Below, piece after piece: positions 54,905 through 64,000 of a DNA stretch of 64,000 nucleotides (the stretch's first letter is position 1; every line of letters begins with the position of its first letter). This stretch comes from Zygnema cylindricum. Lineage: Eukaryota > Streptophyta > Zygnematophyceae > Zygnematales > Zygnemataceae. Location: the NCBI GenBank assembly GCA_037447655.1, contig JBBHKE010001578.1, positions 271,727 to 335,726 of the forward strand, written 5' to 3'. The translations under genes were made by a program, and so were the position numbers. The notes beneath the pieces are model-generated. The model searched no databases. It saw only the letters and a list, made by a program, of their open reading frames with translations, and had not been told where the DNA came from.

Positions 54905-56372
54905 TAGAGGCTCAAACTTGGGCGAATGTGGAGCTTCCGGCGGATCAAAAGACCATTGGTTGTAAGTGGGTTTTTAAAGTTAAGCTAATTCAAGATAATT
55001 ATATTGAAATATATAAGGCTCACCTTGTTGCAAAAGGATATAGTCAGAAGGAGGGAATTGACTATGAGGAGACTTTCTCTCTGGTTGTCCGGTTTCCAAC
55101 TGTTAGAATTCTTTTGTCTTTAGCAGCCATTGAGGATATGGAACTCCATCAAATAGATGTTAGGACAACTTTCTTGCATGGAGATTTAGAGGAAGTGATT
55201 TATATGAGGCAGCCTGAAATGTAGGCAAAGACCGGAAAAGAAAATCTGGTCTGTAAGGTGTTGAAATCTTTGTACGGTCTGAAGCAAGCTCCACGTCAGT
55301 GGAATCTAAAATTAGATGAGTTTCTAACTGGTCTCGGTTTTGTGAGGATTAGTTTTGATCACTCAGTCTATGTTATGGAAGGGGAAGATGGGACTATTTA
55401 CATTGCTGTGTATGTAGATGATTTCCTGCTATTGAGTAAGTCAGTAAATGAGATTAAGAAAATAAAGGCAACCTTGAATTGGAGATTTGAGATGAAAGAT
55501 TTAGGCGAGGCAAAGTATATTCTCGGGATTCAAGTAGAAGGGGATAGAGATAGGAGAATAATCTATTTAACACAACAGGAAGCGATTGGGAATATGCTTG
55601 AGAAGTTTGGCATGGCAGAGGCAAAGGGAAGTGCCACTCCCAAGGAATTCAAGCAAAAGGTGGAAGGCATAGAGACCGAGGGAGGAGTCATTTTTGATGA
55701 CACCTTAGAATCAGGAGAGGCACATTCTATGGCTGCCATTCCATATCGTCAGATTGTTGGTAGCCTAATCTACTTCATGAACTGCACACGCTCGGACATC
55801 GCGGCTGCTGTTGGTGCTCTAAGCCAAAGTTTACAATATCCAAGGAGATCGGATTGGGAGGCAGCAAAGAGGGTCTTTCGGTATCTTGCAGGGACACGGA
55901 ATCTACGACTCGCTCTCGGTGGAGAAGAGGTCAAGATTCAGACTTGGAGCGATGCGAGCTATGGGGACATGCCAAGCCGGCGCTCCAACACCGAATTCAT
56001 TCTAAATATCGGAAGTGGAACATGTTGCTGGAGCATCAAGCTTCAGAAAGTCACAGCTCAGTCTACAATGGAGGCTGAATACATGGCAGCCAGTCAGCTG
56101 TCAAGGAGTTAATTTGGGTAAAGTCTCTCCTTCAAGAACTTCACTTTATGCAATCTGGACCTCAAATAGTGTGGTGTGAGAACGAAGCTGCTATAGCGAT
56201 TGCATCTAACCCAAGTCATCACTTCAAAAGCAAGCATATTGATATAAAGTTGCATTTTGTAAGAGAGAACGTGGTGAACAGAATTTTGAAACTCAGTTAT
56301 TTGCCGGATGAGATGATGGTAGCAGATATGATGACTAAGCCTTTCCGTGCACCTAAGTTGGAAGTTTTGTAG
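54787..56372 (+). pseudogene. Copia C2 reverse transcriptase and RNase H
   Basis: Frames 54787-55224, 55258-56112 and 56148-56372. [54 protein letters not shown], then TAG, then [18 protein letters not shown] and YVDDFLLLS (catalytic YVDD intact, about 55415). RNase H: TWSDASYGDMPSRRSNTEF, STMEAEYMAASQL, then a frameshift, then GPQIVWCENEAAIAIASNPS, KHIDIKLHFVRENV and ADMMTKPFRAP. Only one stop and one or two indels interrupt it. Confidence 0.85.
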
Positions 56373-56420
56373 AGAGGCATGTGGACTTAGTGGCTGAGAG
56401 AGTCTAAAGGTTTAGGGGAG

Positions 56421-57238
56421 TGTTGGTTTTGGAAACCTTTAGTCCTCTCTATATCTCGTGTGTGAGAAAGAGAGTCTAGACTTAGCCGGTTTTTGTGTAC
56501 AAAATGAGTATACGTAGACAAGATGTGGTGTGGTCTGTAACTCCAAAGGGAGTTCACAGATTTGGTACACTCTATGTACACGTGTCGATCCGTGGGGAAG
56601 TCAAGCTTGGTTGAGTTGGTTGACAAAGTACATATTTACTTGAGGGAGCAGATTTACACGTGGAGGTTCATCTTCGGTGATGAATGAATACACGGACGGC
56701 GGATGGAGTTCAGCGTCATTTTTGGAAGAGAAATATTGACCGAGCCGTCATTTCAGCAGACTAACTTTGACTGCGTACTTTAGCAGTGGTTAGGGTTAAG
56801 GATTGATGTAAATACTTGTACAGTAGATGGCGGGGTTTAGTTTTGATTAATGTTTAGTGTACCGATACACCACGGTATTTGTGGTACGGTGTAGATCAGT
56901 TGTAGGTTCATTTTGTATATGTAGGACTTAGAATATTTTGGAGTTAGGATTTCAGTGAATGGAAAACTGCGAAACAATTTTTGTGTCTTTTTGAATTGGA
57001 AGATCATTGTGATCTTTTGGCAGAACCCTTTGAAATTCTGCATGTGTATTCTTTCTTATACTCTTTATATTGTGGCAAATTTGTAGATCTAGTATGTGTC
57101 AGGTTTGCTTGGGGCTTCATTGTGTAGTCGGTCTTTTTGTGGTTTCCGTGAGAGTTTCCTCTTTTGTAATCTAAATATTATGGCAACGGCTGGTGCTTCT
57201 TCTTCCTCCTCTGGGTCACCAGTTGCCTCATATCAAAA
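56421..57238 (+). repeat. Copia C2 3' LTR
   Basis: Preceded by TTTAGGGGAG (polypurine tract). The last bases are mutated from CAACA to CAAAA before the TSD. Confidence 0.9.
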
Positions 57239-57243
57239 GTTAG

Positions 57244-57488
57244 TACTTAGGCGATTACGTTAGGTTTGTACTCTCATAATTTGAGAGTACAGGAATTGGT
57301 CGAAGAGGACTTAGATCTTTGTGTCTTTTCCCCTTGTCTTTTTCCTTAGTTAAATTGTCATTTTTTTCCCTGCAAGGCTTTTTTTGCCTTAGTTTGTTCA
57401 ACGCTTAGCTTTTCTTTTTACTCGTTATACTTTCATTGTAAGCCCTACAAATTAATTCACTCGGTTTTGGCAGGAGTCTGCACGGTTT
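57244..57488 (+). repeat. Solo LTR F3, continuation
   Basis: Resumes F1-like sequence (TGTAAGCCCTACAAATTAAT, CGGTTTTGGCAG) and stops at about 57488, where G-type 3' UTR and polypurine tract follow. The remaining right part of the LTR is missing here, but is what F2 contains. Confidence 0.55.
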
Positions 57489-57525
57489 AAAGGCTATTGG
57501 GTTGAGTGAGTGACTAAGTCTAAAG

Positions 57526-57536
57526 ATTTAGGGGAG
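57526..57536 (+). promoter_or_regulatory. Polypurine tract of element G1
   Basis: ATTTAGGGGAG directly before the LTR start at 57537; the upstream 35 bases match the post-pol tail of C2. Confidence 0.7.
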
Positions 57537-58576
57537 TGTTGAAATTGGAAATCTTTACTCAGTAGATAAAGCTATGAGGAGGAATTAAAGACTTATAATA
57601 TTTTGGGAAATAAAAACCTGTAATACTTACCTCAAATAATGTTACACTAATAGAAGACTAAGAGAGTGTACTGTACAGCCAGTTGGATATGCATCGACGA
57701 GAAAAGGGTGTTGCAGGTTTCACGGAGTAGCGCCGACGACCAGTTACACGTGTCAGGAGATTAACCAGCGATTGATGAAATCAAACGAACAGAACACAAA
57801 CCGCATATCTGGAAAAGTATGGTATGGTCGGCCAAGAAGGGTCGTAGATTGTCTTCGAATTCACGGACGCGATTCAAAAGGGACCACAAACGACGAAGCA
57901 CACTTGGACGGTATCAGGTGCTTTGTACTACAGGACAACAGTCACCGAGATGCTATGGACCAGTGCTGACTAAGCGCCAAGAACATTTAATGTACGGTCT
58001 TCTATTTGTAAATATTTGGAAACAAGGATTTGTAGTTTAGCTATTTTAAAATATTGTCGCACTATTCAGATTTAGAGAAATGGCAAAATTAGGTTTTAGA
58101 AGTACTCTTAGAATAGTAAGTATAGTTTTAGAACTTTGTCGTAGCATAGGACAGTACTATAGTACAATCACTTTGATTAGTGTGACCAGTAGATACTCAC
58201 AATGAGTATATAGTTTAGGACTTAGACAAATTGTGATTATCCAAGTCTTGAGATATGAAACAACAAAGGCAGTTTTTGTGAATCTGCAGTGTGAATATCT
58301 TATGGTTGACTGAATCAATTGAGTTGAATCTTTGAAGAGTGATTCTACATTGTGTTTACTATTGTTATGCAAAATTTGAGTCTGCATAGATCAGTGAGTT
58401 GCATTCTATTACATCTTGAAGCTGGCTATTGAGTAGGGTGCTTAATAGCTTCAATTTTAGATGTCTACTTCCACTACTACTGCTATTGGCTCTCATCGTG
58501 CTACTATGGTTGTAGAACAACATACTTCCACTACTACTGCTGGTTCTCCTCATGCAGTGGTGGTTGTAGATTAGCA
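57537..58576 (+). repeat. G-type LTR shared by G1 (3') and G2 (5')
   Basis: A complete 1040-bp LTR, TGTTGAAATTGG to TTAGCA, with a polypurine tract on its left and a PBS on its right. One LTR therefore joins two tandem elements. Confidence 0.8.
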
Positions 58577-59400
58577 GGTTATGGGCCTTTTCTCGAAAAT
58601 TTCTATCTTTAATGGCCAAACTATGCTTATTGGGAGGCGATGGTTGAATCGTCGTTTGAAATTGTTGACTTATTGGGGGTTTTGGATGGCTCCCTTGATT
58701 AAACATATCCAACTCGAGCGAAAAAAAATTCCATGGCAAAGAACAATCTAATTCTTTGTATTTCAGAAAATTTGGTCATGTCTCGACTGAAAATGAAGAA
58801 GGCGAGGGAGATTTGGACATCACTGACATCTGCTTTTGAGAAAGCGAATGTTCACAAGGAACTCTTAGTGACTGGAAAAATTTGGGGATACAAATACTCG
58901 AGGGGTACAATGGTCGAGTATTGTGAGAATTTTCGTGCACTCCTTGATGCTCACTTTTTTGTTGGGGGGTCATTTCCTGAGTTTCAACAGTCAGCTTTGC
59001 ATATTAGAGGTCTCCCTAGTAGCATTAAAGGTGTGTCTATTCAGTTAAAAAGTCATGATAAAGCTAGCTGGTCATTTTTGTTAGCATGTAATCTTATATT
59101 GGAGGAAGTGACTAATACTCAACTCTTTGAAGGAGAAAGAAAGGTTGAAGTTTTTTCCACAGACTTTGGTAAAAGAAATTAGATAAATAAAAAAAGAGTC
59201 AGTTTAACCAAAATCAGAATCAGTTTAATCAGTAAGATGAGAGGTAGAATAGGCCATCTTCTACTACTTGATTTTATTGTTTTGAGAAGGGTCATGGATA
59301 CAGGTACTGCCTTAAGCTGAAAAACGCTAATGAGAAAGGTTTATAGAGGCCAAATTGGTAGCAAAGCCAATATCACAAAGGCTTTTGTGGGAATCCTACC
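58461..59400 (+). pseudogene. Copia G2 Gag
   Basis: In-LTR start MSTSTTTAIGSHRATMVV with an internal duplication, then a TAG, then QVMGLFSKISIFNGQ across the PBS. The core 58733-59182 has NNLILCISENLVMSRLKMKK, YKYSRGTMVEYCENF and LHIRGLPSSIKGVSIQL. The knuckle region (FEKGHGYRYCLKLK) is broken by stops. No protease DSG motif remains because a deletion joins Gag to VESKGFKVNLKGG. Confidence 0.75.
58577..58588 (+). promoter_or_regulatory. Primer-binding site, element G2
   Basis: GGTTATGGGCCT directly after the LTR end AGCA. Confidence 0.75.
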
Positions 59401-61591
59401 CGTGGAAATGCTCTTTTTTCAGCTTCTACAACTAATGCAGATGAGTGTGGAGAGCAAAGGCTTTAAAGTCAATCTGAAAGGAGGTAGACAGGTTGATAGC
59501 AAGAAAGGGAAAGTAGCAGTAACAGGAACTAGAGATGGTAGCAAAATGAAGCTGATGGACATGGCTCAATATAAAAAAAATGATGTTCTGTACTCTAGTG
59601 TCTAATATGATAATGAGTTGTGGCATAAAAGATTAGGACATATGAATTATGATAACCTTAAGAAAATGGTGAATTCGGGAAAAGTTGAGGGAGTTTCTCT
59701 CAGTTCCCATCCTATAAAATCATGTGATGGTTGTTCAGTTCACAAGATCCAAAAATTGCCATTTCAACAAAAAATAGACCACAAATCAGAGAAATTTTTG
59801 TAGCTAATACATTTTGATGTTCTTAGTCCTTCACAAGTGGCTACGGCTGGAGGCTTCCACTATATGGTTACATTTACAGATGACTACTCGAGATATACCA
59901 AAGTTTACTTCATGCAACATAAAATTGAATTGTTTACTAACTTCAAACACTACAAAGCGTGGGCCGAAAAGCTTCATGGAGTTTTAATCTTGGCGGTAAG
60001 ATCGGACAATGGGGGAGTTTATTCATCAAAAGAATTCGAGGAGTTTCTCCTTTAGAAAGGTATCACTCTCAATCTTATAGTTCTATATACACTGGAACAG
60101 AATGTTTTTTTTGAGAGATTAAATAGGACAGTGATAGAAAGTGCTCAGTTAATGCTTGCAGATAAAGGGTTATATTTGAAATTTAGGGTTGAAGCACTTA
60201 ACGGCGCTGTTTATATTAAGAATAAAATTGCTTCTAGATCTATTAGCACTACACCTTTTGAGCTTTAGACAGGAGAGAAATCTCATGTTAGTCACTTTAA
60301 GATCTTTGGCAGCAAGTGTTTTATTTTAGATACTTCACAAGATAGATGGAAATGGATGCTAACGGCTTACGGGGAATTTTCATGGGGTATGATGATAATG
60401 CAAAAGGTTATAGAGTTTTTGTATTTGAGAAAAACAAAATGGTTATCTGTAGAAATATTCAGATTAAAGATAAGATGGATTTGGTTGACTCTTTTGAAGT
60501 GCCAGACAAACTGGCAAAGGTAAAACATGAATATGTAATTTTTCACCATACGCAGCGAGTTTACTTTCCACTGCCAAATAAGACTACTCTTCCTTCAGAT
60601 CCCTTAGTGACTTCAGAGGAGGCTTCACCACAAGTTCTAGCTCAGGCAAAACAAACGGTTACACCACAGGTTGCGGATCAGCCAAGGCAACCAAATCGGA
60701 GACTGCCAACGATTTCAACCTCGGAATATCCGCGAGGAAAGAGATCTAGCAGCCGTCTGCAAGCAAGCTCTCACTTTGCTTTTTCTGGAGTTATAGAGAA
60801 GCCTCTAACAATTCAGGAGACATTTTCATCACGTGAGAGAAATCATTGGATCAAGGCGGCGAACGATGAAAAGAAATCTATTATGGAGGCATAGACGTGG
60901 CAGCTGGTGGATCTTCCCCCAGGCAGAAAAGCCATCGACAACAAGTGGGTATTCAAGGTGAAGTTGAACCCGGACAACACCATTGAAAGGTATATGGCCA
61001 AACTAGTGGCCAATGGGTATATTCAAAAAGAAGGTATTGATTTTGAAGAAATCTTCTCTCCAGTTGTTTTATTTCCTACTCTTAGAATCTTGCTAAGTCT
61101 AGCGGCTATAGAGAATATGGAAATACATATAATAGATGTCAAAACTGCTTTCTTGCATGAAGAATTAGAAGAGACCATCTACATGAAACAGCGTGATATG
61201 TATGTAGAAAAAGGAAATAACGAATTGGTGTGTAGCCTGATGAAATCTTTGTATGGGCTGAAAAAGCCCCCAGACAATTGAATTTGAAGTTAGATGAGTT
61301 TTTGACTGGGCTAGGTTTTAAGAAAATTAGCTCAAATAATTCTATATATGTTCTACAATGGGAGGATGGGATAATTTACATTGCTGTATATGTGGATAAC
61401 CTATTATATATAAGCAAGTCAATAGATGAAATAAACCGCATTAAAGCGGCTTTAAGGTCTAAGTTTGAGATGAAAGACCTCAAGAGGCCAAGTATATCTT
61501 AGGTATACAGGTAGAAAGAGACACAAACAAAAGGGTGTTTACGTTGACTCAGAAAGAAGCAATAGGTAACATGTTGGAAATATTTGAAATG
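59400..61591 (+). pseudogene. Copia G2 integrase and reverse transcriptase (truncated)
   Basis: Integrase: WHKRLGHMNYDNLKKMV, CDGCSVHKIQKLPF, FTDDYSRYTKVYFM, VRSDNGGVYSSKEFEEF, a damaged EQN motif and FMGYDDNAKGYRVFV. Linker: [67 protein letters not shown], and YVDNLLYIS (YVDD changed to YVDN). Stops are at about 59801, 60053, 60268, 60892 and 61280. It ends at LTQKEAIGNMLE (about 61591), where the B2 LTR is inserted. RNase H lies beyond the window or is lost. Confidence 0.8.
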
Positions 61592-63958
61592 TGCAATTCT
61601 GTGTCCTCCATTCGACCACAGAATACAGGAAGCCTCTAGATAGTATTTAACTAACCCACTTCAAGCCACAACCGCTGCTGTCCAGGAAGGCAAAATGACA
61701 GTTTGACTGCACCCGTATACAACCTGGAATCCCCTGAGTCCGTAGCAAAAGAATCACTGAAAACGGCCAACCAGCCGATAAGTTATGAGGCAGTAAAAAA
61801 TGCCAATTTGTACAAACTCTCAAAGGGAGAGGTGACTACCTACCAAAATTTTCTAAGTCCTGATTCCCTCTAATAACTTGTGTCTACTAAAGTACGGACC
61901 AATCAGATTACTATACCGTACCAAAAAGTACTACTGCTGGTGTACCTTTTGTACGGCCTATGTACAACAAGGCTATTAAGCGGACGCGTGTCTGTTGTTC
62001 TTTCGTCTAAAATAGACCGCAGAAGCGACCCTAAATATCATGCAAGAAGCTAAGCAAAAATAGGTTGACGAACAATCATATGAAATGCATCCTCCATATG
62101 CGTACACAGACGCAACAAACAACATTTAGGGTTTCATGGAATAATCAACATAAATAAACCCTATGACAACATCTAAGGTTTGATGGAATAATCAACATAA
62201 GCAAACCCTAGGACAAATGCATAAATAATGCATATCAAACAAACATAAAATAACATAAATAAATAATAACAAAAAGAGTGCAATCTCACATAAACATTAG
62301 ATAAACAAAAGTATATCAATAAACATATTACTCAAATGCATGACCTAATCGGCAACCCTAAAAGTCTACATCTTCGGTCCCCACTTTACTATCCAGCATT
62401 GATTATTTTTTCTAATGAAGCTCAAATCTATATATACACTTGTGAGCTGTTAACAAATCACTAAGTGTCAAAATAACCAACGTAAATTACGTAACTGTCA
62501 TTTAATCAAACTAATCGTAAGCGTACACCTGAAAGTCAAGCAATCGTAAGCGTACACTTGTCTGCAAACGCGACACATAAATTAAAGTGTCGAGACCCTG
62601 ATTGACCACATAAAAATAAATATCACAATCAATTCTATTTTATTAATACACATAAGACAAGACAATGTTGTTTCAAATATTTTGAAGTACACACAATCTC
62701 ATATAATCGTATGCTGAGTCATGCTGAGTCATGCTGAGTCACTCAGCGAAACTCCTTGATTTTCGTCAAAGAATCCGAGACGTCCAAAATATGATTCTTG
62801 TGATTTGACGTGATTTGGCTCCCCACTCATTTGAAAATAGCGGCGACCTTTGTCCGCCGTCCGTAGCTCTTTATTCGGCACCTTCGATGTCGCGCCACGT
62901 GGTCACAAAAATCCCAGTGAAATCTGCGCGTGTCGTTAAATATCCCACAACTGTCGCGAAATGAATTCACGTCCACTTGCCGAAATAATATCGTACAGCC
63001 GAAATCATTTTCGTACCGCAAGCGCGTCCCTTGTAATAAATGCGCTTGTCGCATTTTGTTTCGTACGCCATGCGTACATTTTCACACTTCGAAAATTTCA
63101 AATCGGATCGCTTCGCGATCCGCCGTCCATTTAAATTGCGCATTCCGCGCCACTCAATTAGTCCTTCACGTACATTTAATTTTCTTCGTACATTTACTCC
63201 CCCAATCTGCAAATCTATTCGAACCTCCACACTACATCGCGTAAATGCGCACGCACGCGAACACGCGCACGCACGAAACGCTCCGTACGCACGAAACTAA
63301 GTTTTCAAAAACAACAGTGTCTGCTTTTCACTCGTCCGTACATTCCACGAGGTCCCTATGACCGAATGTCATCTCTCCACGTGGCTCCAGGTCATGCCAC
63401 ATCACAAAACGCCAAAGTGACTACTCCGGGATTTTGGCAATAATGTGTGCCGTTGGATTCGCAGCGAGACGCAATCTTAGATGTTATAAATACTTGCGCG
63501 ATATTTATTTCGCTATCAAAACAAAATGCGTGGAATTCGTTTTGAAAAAGTGTCGTACTTCGTACTTTCATAAAACTTTATCTATGCAAGCCGTATACTG
63601 TATTAGTTAAATCAATGTGTTCCTCCTTATTGATATATAAATCTATCACATATTATAGCATTTAGCATTGGTCCTAGTCTAATTAGATAAAGCTGACCGG
63701 TATCGGCCAACTTGACGACCCGAAGGTACCAGGATCAAATCCCGGGTCCGTCAGGTATATTTTTAGTAACCTACTAAAAATAACTGCCTGTTTGAACTAA
63801 GGCAGCCATGGATCAACATCCCTCTCTTTCTTTCAGTGATTACAACAAGTATGGGGGCTAGAGAGAGGAGGTGGAGGTAGGCTATCCGTCCTTTTTATTT
63901 TCTTTTATACTAACCTATTAAACCTAGAAAATACTCTAGAAATCTATTATTTTCAACA
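61592..63958 (-). repeat. B2 3' LTR, interrupted
   Basis: Aligns with B's LTR over 61592-62007 and 63318-63958. A tRNA-like block is at 63681-63756 (GGTACCAGGATCAAATCCCGG), again antisense to the element. About 1.3 kb of foreign DNA splits it. Confidence 0.75.
62008..63317. mobile_element. Unclassified insertion in B2 LTR
   Basis: Flanked by TGTCTGTTGTTCTTTCGTC (61989-62007) and TGTCTGCTTTTCACTCGTC (63318-63336), matching at 15 of 19 positions, possibly a long target duplication. The interior is non-coding: a 46-bp duplication with AACCCTA cores (about 62127-62212), three ATGCTGAGTC units (62712-62744), and a CpG-rich end (62870-63290). Class unknown. Confidence 0.45.
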
Positions 63959-64000
63959 CTTCCCTTATTTTCTAGTCTAATTTTAATTTTTCTTTCAACC

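Larger units (their letters stand above)
51494..57238 (+). mobile_element. Copia element C2, full length, moderately decayed
   Basis: Two 818-bp LTRs (51494-52311, 56421-57238) starting TGTTGGTTTTGG, about 95-96% identical by eye. The TSD is GTTAG at 51489-51493 and 57239-57243. PBS and polypurine tract are present, with a complete gag-pol between. Inserted in the F3 LTR. Confidence 0.9.
61592..64000 (-). mobile_element. B-like copia element B2, 3' end only
   Basis: The 3' LTR (61592-63958) starts TGCAATTCTGTG like B and ends TTTTCAACA, followed on the minus-strand side by the polypurine tract AAAATAAGGGAAG. The last 30 bases of the window resemble the end of B's pol/3' UTR. The rest lies to the right. 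Confidence 0.8.

Overview
This window looks like repeat-dense, low-GC DNA from a large eukaryotic genome, most probably a streptophyte (a charophyte alga or land plant). The evidence is plant-style Ty1/copia and Ty3/gypsy elements, a TRIM primed by the usual plant TGGTATC site, a hAT-type MITE and telomere-like AGGGTTTTTT tracts. The species assignment is inference. I find no host protein gene, rRNA or functional tRNA. Almost every coding stretch belongs to a retrotransposon, and most are broken.

Layout. 1-4830: non-coding, with a 904-bp hAT-like MITE (2759-3662). 5060-24810: one large minus-strand Ty3/gypsy element, split by a minus-strand copia element (A, 12318-21790), which itself holds a plus-strand gag-only element (D, 13340-16752). 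25211-34998: a decayed plus-strand copia element (C), split by a young, nearly intact minus-strand copia element (B, 25778-32024, TSD GGTTG). 34999-39420: LTR fragments and a chimeric element with an unrecognised interior. 39422-39872: a TRIM. 39961-41543: a 1.58-kb solo LTR (F) in a telomere-like tract. 41970-42400: a foldback MITE and a palindromic satellite. 42640-61591: a tandem, rearranged series of one plus-strand copia lineage (H, G0, G1, G2), interrupted by F pieces and by a fairly complete copia element C2 (51494-57238, TSD GTTAG). 61592-64000: the 3' LTR of another B-like element (B2), itself interrupted, running off the right edge.

Main result. The gypsy element carries two chromatin domains beyond the usual set. 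Between protease and reverse transcriptase is a Dnmt3/DRM-like cytosine-5 DNA methyltransferase domain with motifs in conventional order (about 10660-9690, minus). Beyond the integrase is a canonical C4HC3 PHD finger (6414-6280, minus). The predicted order is Gag-PR-DNMT-RT-RNaseH-IN-PHD, so the element would encode both a DNA-methylation writer and a histone-tail reader. This copy is dead (stops, frameshifts, YIDK in place of YIDD), but the architecture is readable.

Second result. All the copia elements share a primer-binding site of the GGTTATGGGCCCA type. It abuts the LTR and is complementary to the anticodon arm of initiator tRNA-Met, not its 3' end, which implies half-tRNA priming as known for Drosophila copia. 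The Gag start codon lies inside the LTR and the PBS is translated in one fixed phase (Q-V-M-G-P), with the LTR's terminal CA plus the first PBS base forming the Gln codon. The LTRs of A, B, D and B2 also carry an antisense tRNA-like block with A-box and B-box matches.
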